A stretch of DNA of 64,000 nucleotides from Gymnothorax reevesii (GCA_029721435.1 CM056574.1:28319001-28383000), one strand, 5' to 3'. Numbered from the stretch's first letter, positions 21,990 to 35,590 are shown. Program-made: numbers and translations. Notes: generated by a model not told the origin, from the letters alone.

Positions 21990-24405
21990 CCCTGTTGTAT
22001 CCCAATGAAGTCAGTCAGATCATAATTGTACAGGACACTGCGCTGGTCGAGACGACGAATAAACTCTGTTTCCTTTAAGCTGGGTTTTCCAACACCGAAT
22101 CTGACTCTGTCTCTTCTCTTGAAATGCAGCGCGAAGTAGCGGCTGTTTTTTTTCACGAAGAAAACAAAAGAATTCTTCAAAACTAATTGTAAAATTACAG
22201 TTAAAATTAACTAGGAAAAAGGTGCCAGTTTATAACATTGTGGAATTCCCTGCACTTCTGATGTATTGACTGGATTATAGTAATTCACTCCTCATATTGA
22301 TCCAAAGTGGGGCTTTCAGCAACTTTTTTAAATTCTTAACTCGAAAACTAAAACTCTGAGTAAAACATGACTACATAAGTGCATCTATGTAAGCCCAATG
22401 GCTCCCAAAAAAATTTGGAAGCCAGTTCAAGATCTTTGTATCTTATTCCCTGCCTATTAGACCTTCTACAGAACTATTCATTTGAAGGTCAGAAATTCAA
22501 TAAACTTGTTCTCTCCTTTTTAAGATCATATTGTCAAATGATGATCCTTAAAATTCACTGTTTGAGTGGTAGCTCTGGATGACTGCGGTGCCGTGGAAAT
22601 GTCACGATTAGGATGAGGCTGCTGAAACTGTCGCTTCTTTATAATTCTAAAAGATCACTGTCATCATTGGCTAGTAAAACTCTTCAGGCTTTGCCTAAAG
22701 AGTAGGGAATGATGTATGAAGAGGAAACAGGGAAGAAATAGAGAAATGAGGAAGAAGGAGGGAAGATCTAGAGGGTAGAGGAGAACATTAAGAAAGGAAG
22801 AAGAGTTGAAAAGGATGGGGGAATGACAGTGAACAGAATGAGGAAGGCAGGGGTATAAATAAAGACGATCCTTTCCAGAAAATTCTACCGCACATACTTT
22901 CAGTGAAGAAGGCTGCAAATTAAAACTGTCAAGCACGAACACTGGGGATACGTTGTAAAAGCTTAGCTGCACGCCAGCTCCTCACACCACTCTGCACAGA
23001 TTTATCTTCCATTTATGTCACATCCCATCTGATAAGAGGCATCCAGGCCCAGGACTACTGAACAGCCATAAATCCCACAATCCATCATGGAGAGCTGGCG
23101 TAGTGAAGCCCATTATTTGAGACCGGTTTTATTATAATTGCATATTTTTCAGCTCATTCCTAACATTTTTTTCCTTCCTTGTTTTACTCTGAGCTTATAT
23201 CTTTAGGCAGGCCAGGAAAATAAATAAGAACAGGAATTGCAGACCAGGGAGTCAAAGACACACGAGTTAATGAAATGGAATGTCTACCTCCTTTAATTAT
23301 ATTTCACTCCCCTATAGGGGGAGAGAATTATATTTCAATCCTTTATAGGGGGAGTGAAATATACTGTTTCAGCTCCATTTCTTGTTCTTCTCCTGGCTTT
23401 TTGATCAAATGGGCACTACACTTTCATTTTAAGGCCAAATGACCTTCGCAACATACGCTCAGTCTTTTTTTTATCTCCATTTTTTTGGATGCTGGCCTTA
23501 GAAATTATTTAAATAAGCTTTAATAGCCAAAATGTATCATTTTGCCTCATAAGCCATTGTGGTCAGGCCAAATGACCTAAAATTTGGCATGGAGATTTTT
23601 TGCTTCCTTTCACTAAAAGCTCACACATTGCATAATTTGCAATCAGTATGGCTGGCATTGCAATGCCATCTTGTTACTGCACGTCACATTCCATGGCAGA
23701 TCATGCCTACAATCACTGCTGTGTTAATGAATTCGAAATAATTCACTTGCAGCTGAATTAAATTCTACAATATCGTTTTTTTTTTTAAAGCACGCAATAA
23801 TTGGACTAAGATTTTGGTGACTCATTCAGTCGACAAGAAGTCTAGCTTAATTCATCGCGAAGCGCACAATGTCATTAAAATGAACCCCTTATAGTCTGAG
23901 TTCAAATGAGAAAGATTTTCCCACCATTTTCCAAGGTTTAAATTGTTTTAATATGGCAATTTAATTTTGTTTTCTTTCTTTCTTTTTTCAGTTTTTATTT
24001 CCCTTCCCAAAAAAAAAAAGTCTTATTCAGGCTCCTGTACGGTGGGAAATTATTAGATAGTAACACAGTTACCCTTTATCCTTACCATTTGAAGGCAAAC
24101 TTTTTTCTTTGATTAAAATGTTTTATTTAGTGTTTTTTTCATGTCTGTTATTTTCACAAAAAAAAAGTCTATTTTACAAGAGATGCAGGATGATTTCTTC
24201 ATAGTCCTTTTTTGCATGAGGGCGATATTTCCGCTTGGGTGAGGGATGGGGAGTGAAATATCCTGCATTTGCTCGCAAATGTTGACTTTTTGTCAGTTTG
24301 AAATGACAGTAGTTGGAGGTGTGGCTGTTGTACGGCAGGTGGGGAAAGGTGGATCTACTTGTCAATCATTAATGTTATTCAGTAAAGAAAAACACTTCTG
24401 TAAAA
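21990..24405. other. spacer with a purine-rich tract and small repeats
   Basis: No gene recognised. About 22690-22850 is strongly purine-rich (GAGGAAGAAGGAGGGAAGA type). At 23303-23365 a short direct/inverted repeat around TATTTCACTCCCCTATAGGGGGAG occurs twice. About 22190-22240 shares a block with 61.4 kb. Confidence 0.5.
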
Positions 24406-24413
24406 GATGGTCT

Positions 24414-25446
24414 TGTAAGAAGAGGTCCGGGGAACACCAGATGCAGGAGGCAGAAGGGTTTATTAAACACAAAAAACACTAGGAGAAAGGGTTGGCAGAC
24501 ACGCCAGAAATAAAACACCGTGCTCAAACACTGAACAAAGGGGAGAACTAAGGTACACTGCCAAAGGCAGGGGGGAACAGAAGTACACTCTCCAAGAGAG
24601 GATAAACTAATAAAACAAAAACTGAACCTAACTAAACTGACGGATACACTGGGAGACTTTAACACGGGGCAGACAAGACTAGAACGCAGCAAACAGGAAG
24701 ACTCGGGAACCATACACGGGAGACACTCAGAACGCACAAAGAGCTGAGACTTCACCATGTAGCACAAAGACAATACGGAGGATCCGTCTAACAATCGCGT
24801 GGAAAACTGGAGCTTTTAAAATCTCGAGAGGAGGCGGGGACTCGGAAAGCAATCTCACTGAAACAGAAACACATGGGATTAATAAACAATCACACGAGGA
24901 CCGGGTTACAATAATGACTCGAGACAAGACGCTGAGACGAGCAATCAAACTAGACGGTTTAGATTAAGGCAATCTAAACGTGACAAGTAAAAAGCACCGC
25001 AAGAAAAGCGAAAGGAAAGGCACAGTTTTAAATGCAGTTACTCAGAAAGCTCAGATAGAAATCACAAAAGCCAGAAACACATACGTTCGCTAAATGAGTT
25101 AATCAAGGTTAATACTAAGTGACGAAGTATTTACAATCACCCTTAAATACGTGAAGATTAGTACGGGTTAGTAATGTCCTATCAGAGAACGCATTCACTC
25201 AGCTTAGCGAGACCCGGAATAAGTGCAGCTGGAAGCAATGAATGAAATACCAAAGCCAAACCGAAAGTAGAAAGGTGATTGGACGACGGGACACAGGCAC
25301 GCTGAAGGCAATCACGCAACATCACTGGAAACAGATGGGAGCGATTGTTAGCCGGCAGAACTGAACGCTGGAAAATAAACGAGACGAAAGTAAATCACAA
25401 GCACAAAGACGCACGGGACAACACACGAAAGGGCAGAATCATAACA
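24414..25446 (-). repeat. chromovirus 3' LTR
   Basis: 1033 bp, the downstream LTR in element orientation. It is near identical to 30058-31090. TTTATT near 24460 (AATAAA on minus) would serve as the polyadenylation signal. Confidence 0.95.
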
Positions 25447-25479
25447 GTACCCCCCCCTAAGAAGCGCCACCTGGCGCTT

Positions 25480-25517
<38 letters not shown>

Positions 25518-25749
25518 CTATACAAACACTAAAAACTAAATACAAAACCCCACAAGACGAATACAAAACAAGGAATGCCTAAAAATACTAAACACAAAAA
25601 ACCCTAAAGACTAACAAGAAAAATCTAACTAAATAAAAGACAAAACCCAAAAAAGACTAACACACGAAATGTCTAACCACAACATAAACACAAGCACAGG
25701 AAACACTAAACATACACAAGAATACTTAATTCTCCAGCATAAGCTGGGG
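25447..25749 (-). promoter_or_regulatory. chromovirus 3' untranslated region with polypurine tract and hairpin
   Basis: On minus, a run of eight G with AG before it (complement of 25451-25458) abuts the 3' LTR and is the expected plus-strand primer. Next to it is a perfect 8-bp-arm hairpin, AAGCGCCA-CC-TGGCGCTT (25462-25479). An (AAC)n microsatellite of about 12 units follows at 25481-25517. Between there and the stop codon the sequence is A-rich with no ORF. Confidence 0.7.
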
Positions 25750-28700
25750 CTATGGCTTGGGGTTGGTCTTATGAAAATCAGAAATAAGGTTTTTATCCAA
25801 AATGAAACGAGCAGGTACCCAGGAGCGTTCCTCGGGACCGTACCCTTCCCAATCCACGAGGTACTGTAAGCCCCTACCCCTCCGCCGACAGTTGAGGAGC
25901 TTCCGGACCGTGTAAGCTTCTCCACCGTCGATGATACGTGGCGGAGGGGGGGGCTCGGGATCCGGGTGGAGGGGGTGGGTGACAGAGGGGCGGACTCGGG
26001 AGACATGAAACACAGGGTGAATACGGCGCATGGTGTGGGGGAGCTTCAGGCGGATGGCGGTGGGGCTGATAATTTTGTCGACTGGGAAGGGACCAAGGAA
26101 TCTGGGGGCGAGCTTGCGGGATTCCACTCGGAGGGGAATGTTCTGGGCAGAAAGCCAGACTTTCTGGCCAACACGGTAGGTGGGGGCCGGCTTGCGTCGC
26201 TTGTCCGCCGAGTCCTTCATCTGATCCCCCGCACGGACGAGGGCGCGGCAGGCGGTGCGCCAGGTGTTTTGGCACCGCTTCATGAAGGCCTCGGCAGACG
26301 GAACCCCCACCTCTGTCTCCTGTGAGGGGAACAGGGGAGGCTGGTACCCCAGGCAACACTCGAAGGGAGTGAGACCAGAGGCTGCAGATGCGTGAGAGTT
26401 GAAGGCGTACTCTACCCACGGCAGATGGGCCGACCAAGAGCTTGGGTTTCTAGCGCACACGCATCGCAGCATGGTCTCCAGGGTCTGGTTGGCCCGCTCG
26501 GTCTGGCCGTTGGACTGAGGGTGGAACCCGGAAGTAAGGGAACAGGAGGGACCTAGGAGGGACAGGAATGCTTTCCAAAAGTGGGAGGTGAACTGGGGAC
26601 CACGGTCAGAAACAATATCGGTAGGGATACCATGGGGACGGACGACGTGCTGTATAAGGAGGTTGGCTGTGGTTTGGGCTGAGGGGAGCTTAGGGAGTGC
26701 TATGAAGTGGGCTGCCTTGGAAAACCGATCAACAATAGTGAGGACAGTGGTGTTACCTTGGGAGGGAGGAAGACCAGTGACAAAATCTAGGGCTATGTGG
26801 GACCAGGGGCGACTAGGGATAGGGAGTGGCTGAAGGAGACCAGAGGGGGGTGTGTGGGGTGTCTTGGCTGTGGCACAGACCGAGCAGGCACTTACGAAAC
26901 CCTTGACGTCGTCCTGGAGGTCCGGCCACCAGAAGCGACGTCGAATAAAGGCCGTGGTCCTCTTGACCCCTGGGTGGCCTGAGAACTTGGATCCATGTCC
27001 CCATTGCAGCACCTCTGAACGGAGGCCCTGGGGAACAAACAGACAGTTATCGGGACAGGCACTGGGCGCGGCCTGCCCGCCAAGTGCTGCCCGGACCCTT
27101 TCCTCGATAGGAAGCTGGATAGCACAGAGGAAGCGACTCGGAGGGAGGATGGTCTCGGGTGGGTTCTCGGGAGCGGCCCCCGTCTCGAACCGTCGAGAGA
27201 GGGCATCAGCCTTGGCATTACGGGACCCGGGCCTGTAAGCCAAGGAAAAGTTGAACCGCTCGAAATATAAGGCCCACCGGGCCTGGCGGGGATTAAGCCT
27301 CTTGGCCGTCTTCAGATATTCGAGGTTCTTGTGGTCCGTCCACACGAGAAAAGGCGTAGTGGCTCCCTCTAGCCAGTGACGCCACTCCTCCAGAGCCAAC
27401 TTGACTGCCAGTAACTCCCGATTACCGACGTCATAGTTGGCTTCCGTAGGCGTGAGGCGGTGCGAGAAGAAGGCACAGGGGTGTACCTTCCCATCCTTGG
27501 TGGACCTCTGGGACAGCACCGCTCCCACGCCCACATTGGAGGCATCCACCTCCACGATGAACTGAGACGCCGGGTCCGGAGTCATCAGGATGGGTGCAGT
27601 CGTGAACCGCCGCTTCAGCTGCTGGAACGCCTGGTCTGCCTGGGGGTTCCAGCGGAACGGCTGCTTGGTAGAAGTCAGCGCGGTCAGGGGGGCTGCCACC
27701 GTGCTGTACCCTCGAATGAAGCGGCGGTAGAAATTCGCAAAACCCAGAAACCTCTGGAGAGCCTTGCGGTCCTTGGGCTGGGGCCATTCCAGAACGGACT
27801 GCACCTTGGCAGAATCCATTTTCAGGGACCCGGGAGAGATGATGTAACCCAGAAACGTTGTGGAGCAGGTGTGAAACTCGCACTTCTCGGCCTTCACGAA
27901 AAGGCGGTTCTCCAACAACCGTTTCAGGACCTGGCGCACATGCCGAATGTGCTCCTCCCGAGTCCGTGAGAAAATGAGGATGTCGTCTAGGTAGACATAA
28001 ACGGACCGACCGATCATGTCACCCAGGACATCGTTTACCAGGCGCTGGAAGACCGCGGGCGCGTTGGTAAGGCCAAAAGGAACCACCAGGTATTCCCAGT
28101 GGCCACTGGGGGTATTGAACGCGGTCTTCCACTCATCCCCCTCACGTATCCGCACCAGGTGGTAGGCGTTCCGCAAGTCCAGCTTGGTAAACACCTGGGC
28201 TCCCTGGATGATGTCGAAGGCGGACGACATGAGGGGAAGGGGATAACGGTTCCGGACCGTTATCTTATTCAACCCTCTATAGTCGATACAGGGCCGGAGC
28301 GAACCATCCTTCTTCGCCACAAAGAAAAACCCAGCTCCAGCTGGCGACGTGGAGGGCCAAATTATCCCAGCCGCGAGGGACTCCTGAAGGTACTTCTCCA
28401 TAGCGACCCTCTCAGGCTGGGACAGGGAGAAGACCCGCCCCCGAGGCGGAACTGCTCCCGGCAGGAGATTGATCTCGCAATCGTAGGGCCGGTGAGGTGG
28501 CAGGGACACTGCCCTGGACTTACTGAATACCGCACCCAGATCATGGTATTCATCAGGGACTTGGGAGAGATCAGGTACTGGCTCAGAGGACACCTGTGAC
28601 CCAGACACAGGTGGAGCCGCGTGGCGAAGGCAGCGGGCCGAACAGGAGGACTTCCACTCACGAACCTCGTGGGTGGACCAGTCCATGACCGGGCCATGCT

Positions 28701-30027
28701 CGCGGAGCCAGGGGTGTCCCAGAACCACCGGGGATCTGGGAGTCTGGATAATGAAGAGACTGATTGTCTCACGATGGTTGCCGGAAACCAGAAGCTGGAC
28801 TGGCGCCGTTTGGTGTTGAATCTGAGCCAGTCTCTGGCCCCCGAGGCCAGAGACGGTCAGCGGCTGCGCCAGTGGGGAGAGAGGAATACCCCAGGAAGCT
28901 GCGGTTTCGGCATCCAGGAAGTTCTCTTCGGCTCCAGAATCCACCAAGGCAAACGTGCGACGGCTCTTGTTGCCCCAGGAGATGGTCACAGGGATGCAGG
29001 TGCGACGATTGGAGGAGGCCTCAGGTCGAGTAGTGCCCACTACTGCTTTACCGGTCATCACAGGGCGTTGGTCCTTTTCAGGGCAGTTGGCGACAAAATG
29101 CCCCTGCTGACCACAGTAGAGGCAGGCCTTGGACCGCATGCGGCGATCCCTCTCCTCCATCAGGCGACTGCGTCCTATCTGCATGGGCTCGGGCTCGGGT
29201 TGGTGGGCTCGGGAGGATGCTTGACATGGAAAAGCAGGTGGTTGGAACCGGATGACAGGAGTCTCGGAAGGTTCTGAGGAAACTGGCCGACGTCGCCCCA
29301 AGCGAGTGGCAGTCTCCTCCTGGTGGCTGTTGGAGGGAGCTGGCCGACGTCGCCCCAAGCGAGTGGCAGTCTCCTCCAGGCGGTTGTCAATCCGGATGGC
29401 AAGATCCGCCACAGCCTCGGGAGTCCTGGGTAGGTCATGGAAGAGGAGGTGGTCCTTAATGCCATCAGCTAGTCCTTCCACAAAGAGGTCTCGGAGCGCA
29501 TGGGAATTCCACTCGGAGCTGGCAGCTAAGGTCTGGAACTCGATGGCGTATTCTGCCACCGAGCGGCTTCCCTGCCGGATCCGGGTCAGCTCTCTTCCGG
29601 CAGCGGCACCGCGCCTGGTGCGGTCGAATAGCCGCTCCATCTCGGAAGACAGCGCCGAGAAGGTGGACACACATGGGAGGCGGGCTGACCAGGCGGTGGT
29701 GCCCCACTGGAGAGCTGGACCCGTCAGGTGGGAGATGGTAAAAGCCACCTTAGCAGGTTCTGAAGCGTAGGTCCTGGGCTGCAGGGCGAAGTGCATCTCA
29801 CAGGTGGTGAGGAATGGTCTGCAGTACCCAGGATTGCCAGCATAGCGCTCGGGAGGTGGTAGCTGAGGCTCAGGACCAAAACCCGGAGGTGGCGATACAG
29901 CAGCTCCAGCAGTGGGGTAAGGTGGCCCCATGCTCCCAGTAGCGGTGGTCTGCTGCGCTGCCAGGGCAGCAGTCAGATGTTGGATCTGCTGCCGCTGGCG
30001 CTGGAGCTCTGCATCGCGGGAATCCAT
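25750..30027 (-). CDS. chromovirus gag-pol polyprotein, 1425 residues
   Basis: One open frame from MDSRDAELQ (30027), chosen because it is the first Met after the 5' LTR; the open frame itself continues into the LTR. In order, with approximate residues: N-terminal coiled coil (1-30); gag capsid region (70-230, YRQ-type block [12 protein letters not shown]); zinc knuckle [14 protein letters not shown] (about 305); retropepsin [12 protein letters not shown] (about 360) and [10 protein letters not shown] with [10 protein letters not shown] and YLDD (about 680); RNase [14 protein letters not shown] (about 830) and TDHKNLEYL; integrase HHCC zinc module (1010-1050); DDE core ALDFVTG, SDRGPQF, QTERANQ (1075-1180); and a C-terminal chromodomain [17 protein letters not shown] (about 1390-1410). 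The chromodomain directs integration to marked chromatin in this clade. The lack of a gag-pol frameshift means both are made as one product, as in several chromoviruses. The coding region is much more GC-rich than the flanks. No broken motif was seen. Confidence 0.95.
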   Translation of the reverse strand: MDSRDAELQRQRQQIQHLTAALAAQQTTATGSMGPPYPTAGAAVSPPPGFGPEPQLPPPERYAGNPGYCRPFLTTCEMHFALQPRTYASEPAKVAFTISHLTGPALQWGTTAWSARLPCVSTFSALSSEMERLFDRTRRGAAAGRELTRIRQGSRSVAEYAIEFQTLAASSEWNSHALRDLFVEGLADGIKDHLLFHDLPRTPEAVADLAIRIDNRLEETATRLGRRRPAPSNSHQEETATRLGRRRPVSSEPSETPVIRFQPPAFPCQASSRAHQPEPEPMQIGRSRLMEERDRRMRSKACLYCGQQGHFVANCPEKDQRPVMTGKAVVGTTRPEASSNRRTCIPVTISWGNKSRRTFALVDSGAEENFLDAETAASWGIPLSPLAQPLTVSGLGGQRLAQIQHQTAPVQLLVSGNHRETISLFIIQTPRSPVVLGHPWLREHGPVMDWSTHEVREWKSSCSARCLRHAAPPVSGSQVSSEPVPDLSQVPDEYHDLGAVFSKSRAVSLPPHRPYDCEINLLPGAVPPRGRVFSLSQPERVAMEKYLQESLAAGIIWPSTSPAGAGFFFVAKKDGSLRPCIDYRGLNKITVRNRYPLPLMSSAFDIIQGAQVFTKLDLRNAYHLVRIREGDEWKTAFNTPSGHWEYLVVPFGLTNAPAVFQRLVNDVLGDMIGRSVYVYLDDILIFSRTREEHIRHVRQVLKRLLENRLFVKAEKCEFHTCSTTFLGYIISPGSLKMDSAKVQSVLEWPQPKDRKALQRFLGFANFYRRFIRGYSTVAAPLTALTSTKQPFRWNPQADQAFQQLKRRFTTAPILMTPDPASQFIVEVDASNVGVGAVLSQRSTKDGKVHPCAFFSHRLTPTEANYDVGNRELLAVKLALEEWRHWLEGATTPFLVWTDHKNLEYLKTAKRLNPRQARWALYFERFNFSLAYRPGSRNAKADALSRRFETGAAPENPPETILPPSRFLCAIQLPIEERVRAALGGQAAPSACPDNCLFVPQGLRSEVLQWGHGSKFSGHPGVKRTTAFIRRRFWWPDLQDDVKGFVSACSVCATAKTPHTPPSGLLQPLPIPSRPWSHIALDFVTGLPPSQGNTTVLTIVDRFSKAAHFIALPKLPSAQTTANLLIQHVVRPHGIPTDIVSDRGPQFTSHFWKAFLSLLGPSCSLTSGFHPQSNGQTERANQTLETMLRCVCARNPSSWSAHLPWVEYAFNSHASAASGLTPFECCLGYQPPLFPSQETEVGVPSAEAFMKRCQNTWRTACRALVRAGDQMKDSADKRRKPAPTYRVGQKVWLSAQNIPLRVESRKLAPRFLGPFPVDKIISPTAIRLKLPHTMRRIHPVFHVSRVRPSVTHPLHPDPEPPPPPRIIDGGEAYTVRKLLNCRRRGRGLQYLVDWEGYGPEERSWVPARFILDKNLISDFHKTNPKP

Positions 30028-30057
30028 CCTGCTGGTGTTCAGGGAGACGGATCCTTC

Positions 30058-31090
30058 TGTAAGAAGAGGTCCGGGGAACACCAGATGCAGGAGGCAGAAG
30101 GGTTTATTAAACACAAAAAACACTAGGAGAAAGGGTTGGCAGACACGCCAGAAATAAAACACCGTGCTCAAGCACTGAACAATGGGGAGAACTAAGGTAC
30201 ACTGCCAAAGGCAGGGGGGAACAGAAGTACACTCTCCAAGAGATGATAAACTAAGAAAACAAAAACTGAACCTAACTAAACTGACGGATACACTGGGAGA
30301 CTTTAACACGGGGCAGACAAGACTAGAACGCAGCAAACAGGAAGACTCGGGAACCATACACGGGAGACACTCAGAACGCACAAAGAGCTGAGACTTCACC
30401 ATGTAACACACTGACAATACGGAGGATCCGTCTAACAATTGCGTGGAAAACTGGAGCTTTTAAAATCTCGAGAGGAGGCGGGGACTCGGAAAGCAATCTC
30501 ACTGAAACAGAAACACATGGGATTAATAAACATTCACACGAGGACCGGGTTACAATAATGACTCGAGACAAGACGCTGAGACGAGCAATCAAACTAGACG
30601 GTTTAGATTAAGGCAATCTAAACGTGACAAGTAAAAAGCACTGCAAGAAAAGCGAAAGGAAAGGCACAGTTTTAAATGCAGTTACTCAGAAAGCTCAGAT
30701 AGAAATCACAAAAGCCAGAAACACATACGTTCGCTAAATGAGTTAATCAAGGTTAATACTAAGTGACGAAGTATTTACAATCACCCTTAAATACGTGAAG
30801 ATTAGTACGGGTTAGTAATGTCCTATCAGAGAACGCATTCACTCAGCTTAGCGAGACCCGGAATAAGTGCAGCTGGAAGCAATGAATGAAATACCAAAGC
30901 CAAACCGAAAGTAGAAAGGTGATTGGACGACGGGACACAGGCACGCTGAAGGCAATCACGCAACATCACTGGAAACAGATGGGAGCGATTGTTAGCCGGC
31001 AGAACTGAACGCTGGAAAATAAACGAGACGAAAGTAAATCACAAGCACAAAGACGCACGGGACAACACACGAAAGGGCAGAATCATAACA
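30058..31090 (-). repeat. chromovirus 5' LTR
   Basis: 1033 bp. It would carry the promoter for gag-pol. Differences from the 3' copy include positions near 30171, 30182, 30244, 30256, 30405-30419, 30440, 30532 and 30642. Confidence 0.95.
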
Positions 31091-31799
31091 GGTCTTGTCT
31101 TTCCTTGACAAGATACAGCACCTTTGACAGAATTTATTCAATGAATCGGGTTCTCCTTAATGGTTGTGGACCTTGATTGATTTCCACATCAGTGCAAGGA
31201 TGGAAGGGAGAATGTGAAGAATATGTGACTGGTATGGCAAAGGTAGGGCAGACTAAAATGTCAGGTGGGTGGCCTCTGGCAAAAAAGATTATGGAATCAC
31301 CACACAGAGGATAAATCCAGCTTTAATGCTTCATAGCAAATAAAAGAAATTGCAGATATGATACAAAACTGCTCATATCCATGTGTGAACATGACCGTCT
31401 TGCTGTTCACATCGTCTCCCCCACAAGACCATCTTTCTGTCCTTATTCACCATGAACTCGGTAAGAGAAACCTCAAACTGCACGACTTTATTACCATATA
31501 CAGCTAGCACTTTTGACCTGGGTAGGGATGCATCCTTTATGTGGAAACTGCAGCATTTCTCCATCCGCCCATTGTTTTGCACCACCGAGACTGCGATTTA
31601 TGTCTTTACAACAACAAGCTTGGCTGCGATCACGACCAATACGTGGACTTGTTGGCTTCGGGACCCTGGACAACATCTGGGAGGTTGAGCAGAGTAACTG
31701 CACTGTGTAAATCCCAAATCCTTCCCAAATGTGGAACTTCAGACTGAACTCTGTTCTGAATTTTACTCAGTCCACTTTTTCTTATCCAGCTGAGTAATG

Positions 31800-33420
31800 C
31801 AACTGGAAGCTGCACTGGGAAGGCAGGGAGGACTGTGTGCCCCATGTCACAGACTGTGGCTCTGGTAACATAAGCCGTGCTGCAATGCAGAGAGAACTTA
31901 ACGCAGCCCCTTTCTCACAGACACAGGACTGGCAAAGTATCCCTATTATCTTAAGGGCCCCAGCACCTGACAGAGACCTCTGCGGTCATGAGAGCAGATG
32001 CAATTAGGGTCTGCATGGCGTCACATGGTCTGCTCAACTTAAGTCATGACAGCCCTCTGCCTCAGGGTTAATGGACAGTTCCTGGAGTAAAGGTCAGCGC
32101 TGAACATCTTGCTAGCCGCCCAAAAATGACTGAGACAACTTGGGCAGAGAAAATGCCACAGTGCCATAAACTGGAGTTTTTAGAGACTACACCTGCAAAA
32201 TAACTCACATAACCTCCCGTAATGATGCAAATCCCACGTGCATTTTGTTATAAGAAATAAGCTGACTTAATACCAGGTATCTTTGTAATTCTGGACTGTA
32301 ACTGACATTTCATGGCAAACTGTTGTGCAAGCATATCGTGTTTGGCACCATTTTCTCCACTAAGATTCCGAAATCGCATGGTGTATTTCGAAGGGATTAA
32401 AATTGTACTGAACCCTCATTCAATAATTATGAAAAGAAATCTACTTCAGCCTCTCATGGTAATGCCCCCTCCCAAACCCCCTCTGAGGAGGGGTTGCCTT
32501 CCTGAGTACCCAAAATGATTTATGACCCTGCTGTAGGAAGTGCTTCAGGAGTTTGTACATGTGTAGTTTTGAGCTGCGCCAGGTATGATATAACTTCAAC
32601 TTTTTTCCTTTCTGTAATGATGTAATTGGTTTCTAATTTAAGCTTGAGCCTGCCTGGAAAAATAAATTGATAATTGCATTTTGTTATGGTTCTCTGACTC
32701 GGACTAACTAATATTCTTCCAGTTCGGACTCCTGTAACCCAACGGGGTAAAATGTAAGGCTATGAGGCCTGCCTGATCAACAGGCCTTCCGGCTAGGTAC
32801 ACGGTGGTGTTCTATGTTATTCTGATTGGTTTCAGGAATGTGTCGTTAAACTTGATAGTCCCTACACGCCTTCTTTTTTTTTGTTTTACTGCGTTATACT
32901 TTTATATAGTCCCTGAACGCCTCTTGCGGTATACTTTGAAAGTTTTAATTGTACATTAATTCCGGCCCCCGCGGTCACTAGTCATAGCTATTCTCTATGT
33001 CAAACCACCGGGCACAATAGGACTGCCAGCCGCTGAGTTCTCTACCGAGTTGGGCAGTACAGACGTTTTTGGTCCGGCGGAGCAAGATACTGACCAGTAT
33101 GGGTCCAATACACAACACAGCTCTAAATTCATAAATTCGAGTAAAATCAATATTTATGCAAATGCATGGTAACCGCGATTGAGTAAAACTAAATGTTTTG
33201 TTCTAAATTTAATATAGAGTCAGATTTATCGCAACTGCGAAGATATTAGGGCTGCAGCATCCGCTAGGCACGTCTCAGGCCATTGAAAAGCAGAGCATAA
33301 AAGACCTAGAGCTGACACTGTAGCCAGACCCTATTATTATAATGGAGACCGCTAGGACTTTCTTTTCCCTCGCTGTTCCGCCGAAGCTCGGACTTTCCTC
33401 GGCCTAGTTGCACAGTAGTT
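31800..33420 (+). repeat. diverged 1.6-kb dispersed repeat, copy A
   Basis: Matches 41940-43930 in the same orientation with many substitutions and indels. The shared blocks, in order, include AGGCAGGGAGGACTGTGTG, AAGCATATCGTGTTT, TCGAAGGGATT, GAGGGGTTGCC, the GACCCTGCTGTAGGAAG block, a CCTGG..AAATAAATTGATA block, a CCAGTTCGGA.TCC block, GCTGCAGCATCCGC and a CTTTCTTTTCCCT block. The AATAAA followed by an AGTTCGGACTCC-type motif recalls the R-U5 end of a retroviral or ERV-type LTR, but no coding region is attached. Family not identified. Confidence 0.65.
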
Positions 33421-33424
33421 ACAC

Positions 33425-35590
33425 AACGTTTCGAATAACCCCCTTGTCGTCACTTGTCGAATTTTGTCACATCACTGTGATAGCATGACTATGACCTACA
33501 GACCTGAATGCAGGTCAATCTAATTGGCCACCTCGGGTGGTGGACAGAATTAAAGCAGATTAAAAGCAATGTCAAAGTGGCAAAACAGTGATATTGATTT
33601 GTAAATGCCTACTTGGTATCTCAAAAAAAAAAAAGCCTCTCAGGAGCTTCAAAGATATTTCTCTCGCAATCTAGCAATGCCTAGCAGCATTTTAACTGCA
33701 ACCATTATCAAATATGCAAATTATTAAATGATATACAAATTCTGACCTCACAACTGAGCCTGTTGATATGCTTTTGATTCAATATCTTTTCCACTGAGTG
33801 TCTGTCAGTGAGTAAAATGAAAAATATAGTTCTTATAGCTGGGGAAATTCTGTTCAAATAGAAAGCGTGCTCCCTGTACTTGACAGCATGATAAGTCAAC
33901 CGAAAGGAGTCACTGGGTGGAGATCAAGCAAGAAAAATGATCTTGAACATCCCACTGTGAGCTGAAAGTCCATAAATGACTCTCTGCTATAACTCACAGA
34001 AAGTTTATGAGAGACAAATCACTGCTCCCTGAGGACAACACAGCCCAGTTTACAGCCCAGCCTTGATTGCTCCCAATTGTACCACCCCTAATCTTCTGCC
34101 ACTACACACACAATCAGAGTACAACCAGAGTGTGATGCACTGGGAGCACGAACCCGAGATTAACCTTCCCACTCCCTGGCTAATGCACTTTCAGGTACTT
34201 CCTGGTCTTAGATCATACTGGCACTTAAACTGAATGAGCAGTCTAGCAGCCTGACACTACATTAATGTACAGCCCAAGCCTGTTAGAGGAAGACAGGATC
34301 ACTGCAAGTGAAACACAAAATAGCAGCACATTAGGACAGCTCAAGGTTCTCTCATGAGTTCAGCAATGATAATTATGAGGTTATAACTCACTAAAATATG
34401 ATTTTCAGAAGCCAAATTTCAAAGCAATGGCAAGCTGAAATGCGGTGGAAATGCAAATGCACACCTGATGAAGAAAACCAGGCCCTTCTCCAGCCTGTTC
34501 CTCAACCTATAAGTTTTAGTAACTCATCATCACCACCAGTGTCTAGGCCCTGGGGTATTTCTACACTCCGTATACAGTAAGTTATGGGATCATCAACACG
34601 GGTTTTTGCCATACAGGGGTCTGAGGGCCAAAGACTATATTCTGTGCTATTAATAAACGTCAGCCTGTTTAACTCCCATCACTCTCGCTTGTATTTTGTC
34701 TCTCCCAATTGAATGATAACAGTTTTCAATGCTAGTATTTTTTACATATTTAAGAGAAACAAAAAATGTACCTGATGTTAACAAGTAAGAGAGTGATTTG
34801 ATGGTAATTAAAAGGAGCGTTTTTTTGAAGCAAATTTGGCATCAAAATTGCAAATTTGGCATCTAAAGGTTACACTTGATATTCTGGGCTAGTCTCTGAG
34901 CTTTGACTCCATCAATACCCCTGGCACAGGCATCTGTAAACACGAACAATCCAGGGCAAATGAAGTGTGCACAAAGACACACATGTCCCAGCATGCCTAT
35001 GCAGTGTAACAGAAGATCTGACAGCCTGTGAGATGGAACACTCTGGAATAATAAACCGCCGACCCAAAAGCCCCAGCTTTACTAGCGGCACACGGCAGGG
35101 TGGCGAGAATCAGATGGACTCCGAGATCAGCCCCTGGAGATGACAGGAGAGTTATGCAACAGATAGACAGAGGAAGATTGACTGATGGATGCTTTGAGAA
35201 AGACGGCGCTTGGTAGACAGGGGAAAAAACGGCTGTGAGGCGAGGTGGGGCAGAGTTCGGAGCAGCCACCTTTACAATTCTGTGGGAGGAAATAGCAGTA
35301 CCTTCAGTGGAGTACTTAATGGCAGAAAGTCCTCCAATGATGACACTCAGCTAACAAATACCATCAGTGTCAGGATTGCTTAGCAGGATTATGGAAACAT
35401 GAAAACAACTGCAAGGAATCATAAATGGTAGAATGTTTACTAGTGTCAGCCTTAAATGACTCGCCTTTCCCTGTTTTTAATATGCATCATTTGCATGGAC
35501 TTTAATGAATATGCAACTAGAGTTGCTGTGCACCAATAATCCATTTCTGGCATTGGACCCGTCAGGAAGCTGAGCAAACACTACTGAACC
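33425..35590. other. spacer, no gene seen
   Basis: AT-rich with short A tracts (about 33622). No recognised coding or repeat feature. Confidence 0.5.

Larger units (their letters stand above)
24409..31095 (-). mobile_element. complete Ty3/gypsy chromovirus, GGTCT target duplication
   Basis: The element spans 24414-31090 (6677 bp) on the minus strand. The two 1033-bp LTRs run TG...CA. GGTCT at 24409-24413 and 31091-31095 is the target duplication. A G-rich polypurine tract lies against the 3' LTR at about 25447-25458. One uninterrupted gag-pol ORF (25750-30027) ends in a chromodomain. By eye about 10 of 1033 LTR positions differ (near 1%), so it is young, and every catalytic motif I can check is intact. 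It may still be competent or recently active. The LTR is related to the solo LTRs at 5.7, 37.9 and 38.5 kb. No primer binding site could be matched to a tRNA just inside 30058. Confidence 0.97.

Noticed and set aside
24375..24948. Minus-strand ORFs of 139 and 73 codons with repeated leucine/valine stretches, seen again at 30371-30592 and as an extension of gag-pol to 30438
   Set aside because: They lie within the LTRs and recur only because the LTRs are duplicated; not a host gene or envelope.
25874..29770. Many long ORFs (up to 218 codons) on both strands inside the chromovirus
   Set aside because: All overlap the 1425-residue gag-pol frame, whose motifs explain the region; the others have no recognisable domain.
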